Shown: positions 29,605-38,341 of the stretch, piece by piece | Layout of the letters: every line of letters starts with the position of its first letter | Numbering within the stretch: position 1 is the first letter of the stretch | DNA from: Endozoicomonas montiporae CL-33 | Lineage (GTDB): Bacteria; Pseudomonadota; Gammaproteobacteria; Pseudomonadales; Endozoicomonadaceae | Assembly (NCBI RefSeq): GCF_001583435.1 | Contig: NZ_CP013251.1 | Coordinates: forward strand, 3,671,215-3,735,214 | DNA length: 64,000 nt | Direction of reading: 5' to 3' | Notes under the pieces: generated by a model | The model's input: the letters and a program-made list of their open reading frames with translations, nothing else | Database searches by the model: none | What the model was told of the DNA's origin: nothing | Translations under genes and position numbers: made by a program

Positions 29605-30222
29605 ATGGTGGATAACTATCTGGCTGTTCTGCTGTTTTCTTTTACAACAATGATTACTCCCGGCCCCAACAACATCATGATCATGAGTTCAGGTCTGAAT
29701 TATGGTGTCAGGAAAAGCATGCCGCACTATCTGGGAATCTGCCTTGGCTTTCCAGCAATGGTCGTGGCAGTAGGTCTCGGCTTTGACGCTCTTTTCCAGG
29801 AGTTCCCGTTTCTACACGAAGTGATCAAGGTCGCAGGTGTACTTTACCTTCTCTACCTTGCCTACCATGTGGCCATGGCACCTGTGAGCAATATTGGTGT
29901 GGTCAGGCGCAATCCGTTGACATTTCTACAAGCTGCCGTTTTTCAATGGGTCAACCCAAAAGCATGGATCATGGCGACCGGGGCCGTTGCTGCCTACACC
30001 ACCATTGATAGCGACATGTTTTTGCAGGTCGTTTATATCACCTTTGCCTTTTTTCTGGCTACTTTCCCCTGTATTGCGATCTGGCTTTTTCTTGGTACTC
30101 ACCTTAAAAAGCTATTAAGAAATGAAACGCACCAAAGACTGTTTAATGTTACCATGGCGATCCTGCTCGTTCTCTCGGTCATACCCGTTATTATTGAACT
30201 GGCTTCAGATTACCTTGCGTGA
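29605..30222 (+). CDS. LysE/RhtB-family exporter
   Basis: A 205-aa inner membrane transporter with six predicted helices. The start MVDNYLAVLLFSFTTMITPGPNNI is chosen over the longer frame from 29500 because a GGAG site precedes it and TPGPNNIM is the family's N-terminal signature (first helix). FQWVNPKAWIMATGAV is the second conserved block. Members export amino acids such as threonine, homoserine or leucine; the substrate is not visible. The hairpin at 30250-30274 probably ends its transcript. Confidence 0.88.
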   Translation: MVDNYLAVLLFSFTTMITPGPNNIMIMSSGLNYGVRKSMPHYLGICLGFPAMVVAVGLGFDALFQEFPFLHEVIKVAGVLYLLYLAYHVAMAPVSNIGVVRRNPLTFLQAAVFQWVNPKAWIMATGAVAAYTTIDSDMFLQVVYITFAFFLATFPCIAIWLFLGTHLKKLLRNETHQRLFNVTMAILLVLSVIPVIIELASDYLA

Positions 30223-30249
30223 TAATGATTCCCTTACAATATTCAGATT

Positions 30250-30285
30250 GCTACCAGCATCTCAGCCTGGTAGCTATTTATCTTT
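30250..30285 (+). terminator. terminator after LysE-family gene
   Basis: Stem gctaccag (30250-30257) with ctggtagc (30267-30274), followed by tatttatctttc. It lies about 30 bp past the exporter stop. The stretch from here to 30455 shows no gene. Confidence 0.65.
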
Positions 30286-31011
30286 CTCATTTTTATTAAA
30301 GAGTAATTCAAGAAAACGACTGCAAAGAAAACCTTTCATAGGTTCTAAGGCGGTGGAAAAATAGCATTGAAAAAATTTAACCAAAGGAGCCAACAAAACG
30401 ACAAAGTTGATCTAAAATCCCTTATCTGTTTAAAAGACTTTATAAGACTGACAGCTGATAAAAAAGCGATGTCTCTGTTTTATTCTGCTATTTTTATTTA
30501 CACCTGTTTTCGCACAAACATCTAACAATGCAAGCTACTTCGAAACAGTGACGCTATCTTCAGGAGGCAATCCACCCGACCCTGGCAAAAACAATCCTTT
30601 TGCCAACAAAGCACCTCCAGCATCACCTTTATTCCCCCTAATTCTTCCAGTATTTAAACCTGTAAACAGTCGCTTCGATCACAACATCATTTTACGACCG
30701 ATCCTAACCTGTGACGCCCGGTTTATTTTAGAATCACATAATAACGAGGTATCAAAACATTACTTTGGCTTCCCTGAAGGTGTTTCCAGAGAGGATGTTT
30801 TCTCTGTGATGACACGAAACTACTTCCCATCACCAAAAGTCTTATCGACCTATGTAGCTGTTGTAGATAGCGAGATTGCCAGCAATTCCCACAATGCCGA
30901 CAAAAGATTCGTTATTAAAAACTGATAATATTGGCCGCAGCGTCGTCCTTCAGCAATACAGCTGATTTATTGGTCAAAGCAAATACACTGAAAAACCATT
31001 GGCAAACTCTT

Positions 31012-31563
31012 TTATGCTGTATCCGGAAACAAACTTCGAATGCTGATCATCTTTCTTATCTGCTGCTCTTCTGGTTTTACCCGTTTGCCTTTTTTCTTCG
31101 GCTCCGGAGCTCCCAGCAAAACCAGGCTTTTCATAAAAAGCACCCAGGAACTAATGACAAAAATCTCAAAGAAATTTCGTTGTATTTCCCAAAGTCTTTT
31201 CTTCCGCTTGTTGGCTTGTAGCGCCTTATTAAAAAGCGGGTCTGCAAGCTCTACTATTTGATCAATAAAAAAGGCAAGAAACATCAGGCAGGCAAAATTG
31301 CTTGATAGATTTTCCTCACCATGACCGTAGTTGTGTTCAAGGCTGTAGCCAAGGTTTTTCAGTGTATTGAACGTTTCGTTCTCAATAGACCACTTCGCAC
31401 GTCCGGCTCGCATGACTTTCATGCAGTACAGATAGTTATGAAGGGTCAGGCTGGTTACCCAGCTGTTTTGGTAGATCAGGTTATCTTCAGAGTCGAACTC
31501 CATATATTCAAGAGAATTGACGATTAAATCCGGATGGGACTTATTAAGCGGAACACCATTCAC
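31012..31563 (-). pseudogene. IS4-like transposase, C-terminal half
   Basis: The C-terminal 180 residues of the transposase whose N-terminal half is at 33124-34032. It contains RAKWSIENETFNTLKNLGYS and LEHNYGHGEENL, the region with the catalytic glutamate of IS4-like enzymes. The junction with the N-terminal half is exact once the inner insertions and target repeats are removed (reading KKGYRHWFRYVNGVPL). Confidence 0.85.
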
Positions 31564-31584
31564 ATAGCGGAACCAGTGTCGATA

Positions 31585-31715
31585 GGGTGCAATTAAAAGT
31601 GTTCCGAGAATGCTGAAATCATGATTTTTCGGAATTTTGTTCCGAGCATTTCTGCAGGGTTAGGGCTTTAAAAAATGGAAAACCTAACATGTCAGGAACA
31701 CTTTTAATTGCACCC
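31585..31715. mobile_element. 131-bp miniature element related to ISKra4 copy
   Basis: A non-coding element with perfect 21-bp inverted ends (beginning gggtgcaattaaaag) at 31585-31605 and 31695-31715. The ends are the same as those of the neighbouring full element at 31725-33135, so it is almost certainly mobilised by that transposase. It is flanked on both sides by gtgtcgata (31576-31584 and 31716-31724). Confidence 0.92.
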
Positions 31716-31809
31716 GTGTCGATAGGGTGCAATTAAAAGTGTTCCCGCTCAGCAATCTCCCAGAATTTGATCATAATATAATGAGTCCACTTTTCCTCCG
31801 ATACTACCT

Positions 31810-32076
31810 ATGTCTACTTCCAAAACCCTTGCTGAAAAACTTGCGGCTCACCCTGAACTGGAAAATAGAGTATCTGAATTGATCAATCTGGTAGAAGCCG
31901 AGTCCGGGTATCTTGACCGGGCTGATGAAGCAGAAGAAGCTGTCATTGAGAACCTCAAAGAACTCGGGAATGAGCTTTTAACCGACTGGGGCTCTTGTAA
32001 AGAGAAGCAAAGATTTGATGAAGCTCATGCTCTTCACCCAGAATCAAAAGCTAAAAAAAAGACATTCACTGGATGA
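31810..32076 (+). CDS. ISKra4 upstream small ORF
   Basis: An 88-aa charged, helical protein (LAEKLAAHPELENRVSELIN) encoded just before the transposase and overlapping its start by four bases (ATGA). Some ISKra4-family elements encode the N-terminal region in a separate frame, joined by frameshifting or coupled translation. An A-rich run (ctaaaaaaaagac, about 32051-32063) would allow frameshifting. No independent function is known. Confidence 0.7.
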   Translation: MSTSKTLAEKLAAHPELENRVSELINLVEAESGYLDRADEAEEAVIENLKELGNELLTDWGSCKEKQRFDEAHALHPESKAKKKTFTG

Positions 32077-33116
32077 CCACTTATGGCAAAGTCAGCCTAT
32101 GTGAGCGGTGCCTGACTGTTGCAGGCCATCGTGTCCGGCCTTTTTCCGAGAACGCGCATATTCACTGTCGTGACTACTCTCAACCGCTACAACGACGTTT
32201 AGTTGATTTTGCATCAGACAGTTCCTTCGAAACAGCCTCACAGAAATTGGAAGAACATTATGGTGTTGTCGTACCCGAGTCATCTGTTCGAGCCATTACT
32301 TTGGGTCATGCCCGTTGCATGAGTGAGCAATCAAAAGCTTCCCTACAAAATCGTCAGGAATGTGTGGGGGATGGCAAACAACTGATCGGTGAGATGGACG
32401 GCAGTATGATTCCTGTGGTTCTTTTTGACGAGAAGGCTGAGGGCGACAAACGTAAGACCAGAAAAGTTGACTGGCAAGAAGCCAAACTTTGCCTGGTCTA
32501 TGAGCAAGGGAGTTGTAATAAACGGCATCGTGTCATCATGGGAGAGCCTGACGAAGCCGGCGATCAATGGTTAAGTTGTGCTATTGAACAGGGCTTGAAC
32601 CGGCAGTCGTCGATTCATTGCGTGAGCGATGGGGCAAAATGGATTGCCAGTCAGGCAGATCGGGTGTTTGCGTCTCAGGGGCATTTCCTGGTGGATTACT
32701 ATCACCTTTGCGAATACATCGCAGACGCTGCCAAAGAGTGCGTTGGTAAAGATGAAAAAGCCTGCCAAAAATGGACTGATAAACAAAAAACAAGAATGAA
32801 AACAGGCTGCTCAGAGAAAGTTCTGGCAGAGCTTGAGCCTCATAGCAACGGCAAGTCAGGGAAGGAAGCCAATAAGTCGGAAGAGTGCCATCGCTACATC
32901 AGGAATCGTCCCGGGCAATTTGATTACCAAGCGGCAGAAGCTGCCAACCTGCCTATTGGTTCGGGTGAAATAGAGAGCTCCAATCGTTCTGTTGTCCAAA
33001 CCCGGCTGAAACTTCCCGGAGCATGGTGGAAGCCAGAGTATGCACACGACATGTTGAACCTCAGAACTTTAAGAGCTAATGGTGACTGGGATAAGTACTG
33101 GAAAGCTACTGGTTAG
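32073..33116 (+). CDS. ISKra4-family transposase
   Basis: A 347-aa DDE transposase. The catalytic acidic residues are probably in GEMDGSMIPVVLFDEKA, HCVSDGAKWIASQADRVF and PIGSGEIESSNRSVVQTRLK, and the tail LPGAWWKPEYAHDMLNLR is typical of ISKra4 proteins. The N-terminal part has a CERC zinc-like start. The frame is intact, and the presence of a miniature element with identical ends suggests recent activity. Translation is likely coupled to the small frame upstream. Confidence 0.88.
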   Translation: MTTYGKVSLCERCLTVAGHRVRPFSENAHIHCRDYSQPLQRRLVDFASDSSFETASQKLEEHYGVVVPESSVRAITLGHARCMSEQSKASLQNRQECVGDGKQLIGEMDGSMIPVVLFDEKAEGDKRKTRKVDWQEAKLCLVYEQGSCNKRHRVIMGEPDEAGDQWLSCAIEQGLNRQSSIHCVSDGAKWIASQADRVFASQGHFLVDYYHLCEYIADAAKECVGKDEKACQKWTDKQKTRMKTGCSEKVLAELEPHSNGKSGKEANKSEECHRYIRNRPGQFDYQAAEAANLPIGSGEIESSNRSVVQTRLKLPGAWWKPEYAHDMLNLRTLRANGDWDKYWKATG

Positions 33117-33123
33117 AACACTT

Positions 33124-34032
33124 TTAATTGCACCCGTGTCGATACCCCTTCTTGTCTGTGTAAGTGAAACGTTGTACTTTTCCCTGTTTATCCAGGTCAT
33201 CAAGCACTTCAACCAGAGCTTCGTGGTCACTGGGTTTAGCAACAGCAATGAAGTGATAGCCGTGCGACAGAACCTTTTTGAGCGTAGGCCCTTTGGAATA
33301 AAGATCGTCAAAGTTAAGGATTAGTTTCAGGTGACAATGCTCTCTTCTCAAATCCTGAAGAATACGCTCAAGCGCCCGGACTTCACAGTCATTTTTTGAT
33401 GCATCAACTTGCTGTGTGATAGGTTCGGGCATGAGTGGCAGAACCGTTTTAACGCCTGGTTTGACCAGGCAAATAGCGGACAACTGGTGATAGTAGATGG
33501 TTGCTTTCTTCGGGTCATCCGCATTTTTGGTACAGCAGTTCTGGCAGTGGATTTTGTTGGAAGTGAATGTCTGGGTAGCATCAACCGGGGCCAGGTATCC
33601 TTCCTTGAAATATTGATAGTGCTTCAGCCAGCGATGCCTTTGGCAATAGGCAAAGCAAGCAGTAAAAAATGAGCGAAAATGTTCTGTCGGGATTCGGTCA
33701 ATCACAGCTCTGAGGTAACTATCACAGGGGATGTGCTCAACGTGGTACAAATCCCTCGCATTGCTCTGGACAGTGGGTTGCTGTCGCTTATCATCACTGC
33801 TGAGTAGTGATGAATGCTTGAGGTGAAAAACCGCCAGCGCATACATGATGATATCTGCAAGAGTGATGTCACCTGTACGGCCATTCGATGAGCGCGGGTC
33901 TGGAATCTCTTGAGCTTTTTCAAAAACAAGATCCAGAAGCTGCTGTGTAACAGAGCGATTCAGGGAAGCAGGCATGGCTAAATCAACTGTTGAACTAAGA
34001 GCAAGTTTAGGCTGCGATTGTGAAATTAGCAT
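33124..34032 (-). pseudogene. IS4-like transposase, N-terminal half
   Basis: The N-terminal 300 residues of a transposase: an N-terminal helical region, YLAPVDATQTFTSNKIHCQNC with the first catalytic aspartate, and LILNFDDLYSKGPTLKKVLS with the second. It ends artificially in the inserted ISKra4 element (last residues derive from the 9-bp repeat and element end). I place it in the IS4-like superfamily from fold motifs and the 10-bp target duplication; the exact family is uncertain. Confidence 0.82.
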
Positions 34033-34472
34033 CCCGGCACTGAAGCCTTGGTAAGCAAGGCTTTGTAACTATGATGGGAATTGCTGCGAGATTGCAGGTC
34101 TGGTAGGAATAGACTTTCATATGGGTTTTCCACAATTTTTTATTGTCATTCACCCTAATCATCGAAACCATGGATATGGCAGATTGCTTATCCATTTTAT
34201 AAAACTCTACGCACGTCTTTTTGATCTCCCTTTTCTGATTGCCCGTGTCGTTCATGGTAATGAACCAATGCAACATATCCTTCCCAGAGAAAACTTTATC
34301 AGAATAGGACTAAAGCTCGAAATAAACCGGGGATGGGTAGTCTGGTATTTATGGCAACCCCACTCCTTTCCAGAAAGACAGCAAACCCAGTTCCAACTCT
34401 CTTTTTTCCCGTTTCAGTGAAAGGCCGAGCAACAAAGGCAAAACAGATCACTTTTAGTCTCGTTGATCAGTC

Positions 34473-34514
34473 AAAAAAAAACGGGGTTATGGCAAAACCA
34501 TAACCCCGTTTTTA
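34473..34514 (-). terminator. terminator after rplT
   Basis: A strong stem (acggggttatgg at 34481-34492 with ccataaccccgt at 34498-34509) with eight A on the left, which become a T-run on the minus strand, and five T on the right. It ends the rpmI-rplT transcript about 20 bp past rplT and could work in both directions. It also shows that transcription does not run on from rplT into pheST. Confidence 0.9.
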
Positions 34515-34531
34515 AAGCAGTTTGAAAAAAC

Positions 34532-34888
34532 TTAAGCCAGAGCAGCTTTAGCCTTTTCAACCAGCTGACCGAAAACGGTCTTGTCGTGCACAGCGATGTC
34601 AGCCAGAACCTTACGGTCGATTTCGATCGCAGCCTTCTTCAGACCAGCGATGAAACGGCTGTAGGACAGACCGTTCATACGCGCACCGGCGTTGATACGG
34701 GCAATCCACAGAGCGCGGAACTGACGCTTGCGCTGACGACGGTCGCGGTAAGCGTACTGACCGGCTTTGGTAACAGCCTGTTTAGCTACGCGGAAGATGC
34801 GAGAACGCGCTCCGTAGTAACCTTTAGCCTGCTTCAGAACCTTCTTGTGACGACGGCGTGCAACGACGCCACGTTTTACACGTGCCAT
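34532..34888 (-). CDS. rplT: 50S ribosomal protein L20
   Basis: A 118-aa ribosomal protein of the large subunit, rich in basic residues. [20 protein letters not shown] and [20 protein letters not shown] are diagnostic. L20 binds 23S rRNA early in assembly and, in E. coli, represses its own operon by binding the rpmI leader. It follows rpmI after about 40 bp and is followed by a strong terminator. Confidence 0.98.
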   Translation of the reverse strand: MARVKRGVVARRRHKKVLKQAKGYYGARSRIFRVAKQAVTKAGQYAYRDRRQRKRQFRALWIARINAGARMNGLSYSRFIAGLKKAAIEIDRKVLADIAVHDKTVFGQLVEKAKAALA

Positions 34889-34927
34889 GAGCTATATCTC
34901 CGAATAAAATGATCTAAAAAGCGATGA

Positions 34928-35119
34928 TTAGTCGCGCAGCATACGCTTAACGAGACCAGTGTCTGCAGGAGATACCATGGAGGTACCACGCAGCTGACGC
35001 TTACGCTTGGTAGTCATCTTGGTCAGGATGTGGCTCTTGAAAGCGCTCTTGCGCTTGTAACCGGAAGCAGTTTTCTTGAAACGCTTCGCGGCACCACTGT
35101 TAGTTTTCATTTTTGGCAT
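34928..35119 (-). CDS. rpmI: 50S ribosomal protein L35
   Basis: A 63-aa basic ribosomal protein. The start [20 protein letters not shown] (35119) is the family's start; the longer frame to 35146 adds nine residues not found in L35. [16 protein letters not shown] is conserved. It is the first gene after the terminator hairpin behind infC, so its expression needs readthrough or a promoter in 35120-35300. Confidence 0.97.
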   Translation of the reverse strand: MPKMKTNSGAAKRFKKTASGYKRKSAFKSHILTKMTTKRKRQLRGTSMVSPADTGLVKRMLRD

Positions 35120-35304
35120 GAAAAAGCACTCCGCATTCGCGATCACTCATCTCAGTCCTCCCGAAAAACTCGAAGAGAAAAGGACGTCCGTTTCAGGACT
35201 TGCTATCCACATGGACAAGCACATGGACAAAAGAGTGTCGGGATAGTTAAAAAACAAAGCCACTAATCACTCACTCATAAAGCACCCTAAGGCGTTTCAT
35301 GAGC

Positions 35305-35341
35305 ATAAAAAACCAGTCACATCGCAGGGAAGTGACTGGTT
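35305..35341 (-). terminator. terminator/attenuator between infC and rpmI
   Basis: On the minus strand aaccagtcac pairs with gtgactggtt (35311-35320 and 35332-35341) around an 11-nt loop, followed by six T. It lies just past the infC stop. A complete terminator inside the infC-rpmI-rplT operon suggests attenuation or a separate promoter for the two ribosomal protein genes. Confidence 0.88.
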
Positions 35342-35353
35342 TTCAGCGTTTAA

Positions 35354-35896
35354 TCACTTCTTCTTTTTCGGGGCAATCACCATGATCAGCTGACGGCCTT
35401 CCATTTTAGGACGCTGTTCTACGGTTCCGAGCTCTTCCAGGTCTTTTTCAACCCGGCGCATCAGATCCATACCCAGCTCCTGGTGAGCCATCTCACGACC
35501 ACGAAAACGAAGGGAAACCTTCGCTTTGTTGCCCTCAGTCAGGAAACGTACCAGGTTGCGCAGTTTTACCTGGTAATCCCCATCTTCAGTACCCGGGCGA
35601 AACTTAACTTCTTTCACCTGAGTTTGAACCTGTTTCTTCTTGGCTGCTGCCTTCTGCTTCTTCAACTCGTACTGGTGTTTACCATAGTCGAGGATTTTAC
35701 AGACGGGAGGCTCGCTGTTGGCATTGATTTCAACCAAGTCCAGCCCCGCTTCCCGGGCCCTAGCCAATGCGTCGTTCAGTTCAACAACGCCTACCTGCTC
35801 TCCATCGGCTCCGATGAGGCGGACTTCTCTGGCACGGATATTTTCGTTGATCGGCGCTTTTTGTGGACGACGATCCCGGAAGCTGTTGCGTCTGAT
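35354..35896 (-). CDS. infC: translation initiation factor IF-3 (AUC start)
   Basis: A 180-aa initiation factor that keeps 30S subunits free and rejects non-standard start codons. I place the start at an AUC codon (35894-35896), just after the aggag site of acaggagatacacct. This gives an N-terminus of [20 protein letters not shown], as in related IF-3 proteins. The longer ATG frame from 35950 would add 18 residues unlike the family and swallow the ribosome binding site. Rare starts (AUU, AUC, AUA) on infC are the known basis of IF-3 autoregulation. Body motifs: [31 protein letters not shown]. Confidence 0.92.
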   Translation of the reverse strand: MRRNSFRDRRPQKAPINENIRAREVRLIGADGEQVGVVELNDALARAREAGLDLVEINANSEPPVCKILDYGKHQYELKKQKAAAKKKQVQTQVKEVKFRPGTEDGDYQVKLRNLVRFLTEGNKAKVSLRFRGREMAHQELGMDLMRRVEKDLEELGTVEQRPKMEGRQLIMVIAPKKKK

Positions 35897-35985
35897 AGGT
35901 GTATCTCCTGTAAAGGCAGCCAAGAGCGCATCCGGTCTGATGCATGACATCTGAAAATAGGCATCAAACCGGATTTTAGTGTCGA

Positions 35986-37908
35986 TTACGCAGTACGGCC
36001 ACGCTTGTTAACGTCCGCTGCCAGCAGCTCGACAAATGCCTCGACAGGCATTGTACCCAGGTCTTCCCCTGTACGTGTACGAACGGCAACGGTTTTGTTT
36101 TCCATTTCCTTATCTCCAATCACAATGAGATAAGGCACCTTGTTCAAGGTGTGCTCGCGAATTTTAAAGCCGATCTTCTCATTTCTCAAGTCCGCTTTTA
36201 CCCGATAGCCTTTTTCGGTTAATAACGTCTCGAGTTCAGAAGCATACTCAGCCTGACGATCCGTGATGTTGAGAATAGCCACTTGCTTCGGTGCAAGCCA
36301 CGCAGGCATTGCTCCTTCGAAGTGCTCAATCAGGATACCAATAAATCGCTCGAAGGAACCCAGTGTAGCACGATGCAACATGACCGGTGTTTTACGTTCA
36401 CCGTTTTCGTCCACATATTCCGCACCCAGACGACCCGGCATGGAGAAGTCCACCTGCATGGTGCCACATTGCCACACACGGCCAATGCAGTCTTTCAGGG
36501 AAAATTCGATCTTAGGTCCGTAGAAAGCGCCTTCGCCCGGCAGTTCTTCCCATGGCAGACCTTTGGCATCCAGAGCTTCTGCCAGAGCTTTCTCGGCCTT
36601 GTCCCAGATTTCGTCGGAACCTACGCGCTTTTCAGGGCGGGTAGACAGTTTGTACAACATATTTTCAGCAGTGAAGCCAAAGTCGGCATAAACTTCATGC
36701 AGCATGTCGATGAAGTCACACACTTCCTGCTGAATCTGGTCTTCGGTCACAAAAATGTGCGCATCGTCCTGAACAAACCCGCGTACACGCATAATGCCAT
36801 GCAGCGCACCGGAGGCTTCATTACGGTGACAGGAACCGAACTCTGCCAGACGCAGCGGCAGATCACGGTAACTCTTCAGACCCTGATTGAACACCTGAAC
36901 GTGGCAAGGGCAGTTCATCGGCTTGATGGCCATGTCTTTGCTTTCAGAGTTCGTGGTGAACATGTCATCGCTGTACTTATCCCAGTGACCGGACTTCTCC
37001 CACAGGGAACGGTCTACCATCAGCGGTGTTTTGATCTCCTGATAACCCCAGGCGATCTGCTTCTTGCGCATATACTGCTCAAGTTCCTGATAGATAGCCC
37101 AGCCATTCGGATGCCAGAACACCATACCCGGCGCTTCTTCCTGCATGTGGAACAGATCCAGACGCTTGCCGATCTTGCGGTGATCACGCTTTTCTGCTTC
37201 TTCCAGACGCTTCAGGTACGCTTTCAGGGCTTTTTTGTCTTCCCAGGCTGTACCGTAAATGCGGGTCAGCATTTCGTTGCTGGAATCACCACGCCAGTAA
37301 GCACCAGCGACACGCATCAGTTTGAAGGCTTTCAGCTTGCCGGTAGACGGCACGTGAGGACCTCGACACAGGTCCATCCATTCGCCCTGACGGTAAACAG
37401 AGATAGTTTCGCTCTCTGGCAGATCGTTGATGATCTCGACTTTGTACTCTTCGCCCATTGCCTTGAAGGCACTGATGGCTTCGTTACGGGACATGACAAC
37501 ACGTTCAATGTTCATATCCTGCTTGGCCAACTCTCCCATGCGCTTTTCGATCTGTTCCAGATCGTCCATGTTGAAAGCACGTTCGTAAGAGAAGTCGTAG
37601 TAGAAACCGTTATCGATCACCGGACCAATGGTTACCTGCGCGCCCGGGAACAGATCCTGGGTCGCCATCGCCAGCAGGTGCGCGGTGGAGTGACGAATCA
37701 CTTCAACACCTTCTTCGTCACGGGACGTGATAATAGACAGTTCTGAGTCTTCGCTGATCTGGGCACTGGCATCCACCAGTTCACCATTAATACGACCAGC
37801 CAGAGTGGCTTTGGCCAGGCCAGGACCGATATCCTGGGCGACTTCCATTACGGAAACGGCTTCAGCAAACTCGCGCTTGCTGCCGTCGGGAAGCGTAATA
37901 ACAGGCAT
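35986..37908 (-). CDS. thrS: threonine-tRNA ligase
   Basis: A 640-aa class II synthetase that charges tRNA-Thr. Domains in order: N1 TGS-like domain ([18 protein letters not shown]), editing N2 domain with [10 protein letters not shown] and the second zinc-like histidine-cysteine block ([12 protein letters not shown]), catalytic core with motif 2 [20 protein letters not shown], zinc residues and a C-terminal anticodon domain ([14 protein letters not shown]). An aagga site precedes the ATG. It leads the thrS-infC-rpmI-rplT operon; its leader carries anticodon-like hairpins. Confidence 0.98.
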   Translation of the reverse strand: MPVITLPDGSKREFAEAVSVMEVAQDIGPGLAKATLAGRINGELVDASAQISEDSELSIITSRDEEGVEVIRHSTAHLLAMATQDLFPGAQVTIGPVIDNGFYYDFSYERAFNMDDLEQIEKRMGELAKQDMNIERVVMSRNEAISAFKAMGEEYKVEIINDLPESETISVYRQGEWMDLCRGPHVPSTGKLKAFKLMRVAGAYWRGDSSNEMLTRIYGTAWEDKKALKAYLKRLEEAEKRDHRKIGKRLDLFHMQEEAPGMVFWHPNGWAIYQELEQYMRKKQIAWGYQEIKTPLMVDRSLWEKSGHWDKYSDDMFTTNSESKDMAIKPMNCPCHVQVFNQGLKSYRDLPLRLAEFGSCHRNEASGALHGIMRVRGFVQDDAHIFVTEDQIQQEVCDFIDMLHEVYADFGFTAENMLYKLSTRPEKRVGSDEIWDKAEKALAEALDAKGLPWEELPGEGAFYGPKIEFSLKDCIGRVWQCGTMQVDFSMPGRLGAEYVDENGERKTPVMLHRATLGSFERFIGILIEHFEGAMPAWLAPKQVAILNITDRQAEYASELETLLTEKGYRVKADLRNEKIGFKIREHTLNKVPYLIVIGDKEMENKTVAVRTRTGEDLGTMPVEAFVELLAADVNKRGRTA

Positions 37909-37941
37909 GGGAAAATTCCTTAAATGTTGTTCAGTTCAGTG

Positions 37942-38035
37942 GCAGCTCGTACCAGAAGCTGCTTGTTTTCCGTTCTTTGCAACCCATACCAGAGGCTGCG
38001 AACGCGTTTCGGGCAGCCCATACCAAGGGCTGCCC
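37942..38035 (-). promoter_or_regulatory. thrS translational operator: 3 tRNA-Thr anticodon mimics
   Basis: Three tandem hairpins precede thrS in its mRNA. Farthest: gggcagccc-UUGGUAU-gggctgccc (38011-38035), a 9-bp stem with a 7-nt loop. Middle: 37979-37999, six pairs plus a U-G closing pair, loop CUGGUAU. Nearest: gcagct/agctgc (37942-37962), loop CUGGUAC. Each loop has U33, the tRNA-Thr anticodon GGU at 34-36 and A37. In E. coli, ThrRS represses thrS by binding such mimics. The nearest arm ends about 33 nt before the start codon. Binding by ThrRS is inference. Confidence 0.82.
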
Positions 38036-38095
38036 GGATAACCATCTTAGAGCAATAGAAAAAGCAATGACAGTGGCGGGTCATATCGTTGAGTT

Positions 38096-38265
38096 ATACC
38101 AATTCCGCTTTCTAAATATGACCATGAGCAAGTCATTCTGGATTGCGGAACAAGGCGGAACAAGGCGGAACGACGAGTAATAGCGAGCTATTGCGAGGAG
38201 TTCCAACGCAGCTTCCGTGATTCAGAATGGCTGCACAATTCATAATTAGAAAGTGGAATTGGTAT
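38096..38265 (+). repeat. palindromic element family, copy 2
   Basis: A 170-bp copy with the same ends (ataccaattccgctttctaa at left, inverse at right) and the same internal block as the copy at 15705, in the same orientation. It contains a small internal duplication, ggcggaacaa twice. It lies between thrS and the acetyltransferase gene, upstream of the thrS leader. Confidence 0.9.
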
Positions 38266-38341
38266 TAACAACGACCCTGCCGAAATAAGCGGCACATTGT
38301 GAGAACTTGCCGAACAGTTTGCAAGTGCCGGAAAGGAATTA

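Larger units (their letters stand above)
31725..33135 (+). mobile_element. ISKra4-family element, complete
   Basis: A 1411-bp element with 20-bp inverted ends matching the adjacent miniature element. It is flanked by the 9-bp repeat gtgtcgata at 31716-31724 and 33136-33144. It carries a small upstream frame and the transposase on the plus strand, and the transposase stop lies within the right-hand end repeat. It sits inside an IS4-like transposase gene. Confidence 0.9.
30880..34085 (-). mobile_element. IS4-like element carrying further insertions
   Basis: The ends are 11-bp inverted repeats, agcaattccca (30881-30891) and tgggaattgct (34075-34085), flanked by an exact 10-bp duplication, gcgagattgc (30870-30879 and 34086-34095). 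Inside are the two halves of one transposase on the minus strand, split by a 131-bp miniature element and an ISKra4-type element. Without these the element would be about 1.65 kb, a normal IS4-like size, and the 10-bp duplication suits that superfamily. Confidence 0.85.
30548..34420 (+). pseudogene. GNAT-type acetyltransferase split by an IS
   Basis: The first part (30548-30879) reads ILRPILTCDARFILESHN and continues to YVAVVDSEIA; the second part (34096-34420) reads GLVGIDFHMGFPQFFIVIHP and then HRNHGYGRLLIHFIKLYA. Removing 30880-34095 (the IS and one 10-bp repeat) joins them in frame, giving a GNAT-like fold with an acetyl-CoA loop region (RNHGYGR). Upstream in the same frame, 30458-30547 encodes KKRCLCFILLFLFTPVFAQT, a good signal peptide, but only with a non-ATG start. 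If real, the ancestral protein was exported, which is unusual for this fold. Confidence 0.7.

Noticed and set aside
36283..37746. 487-codon open frame antisense to thrS
   Set aside because: Same reason: thrS is complete and conserved on the minus strand, and the antisense translation is low in complexity and unlike any protein.
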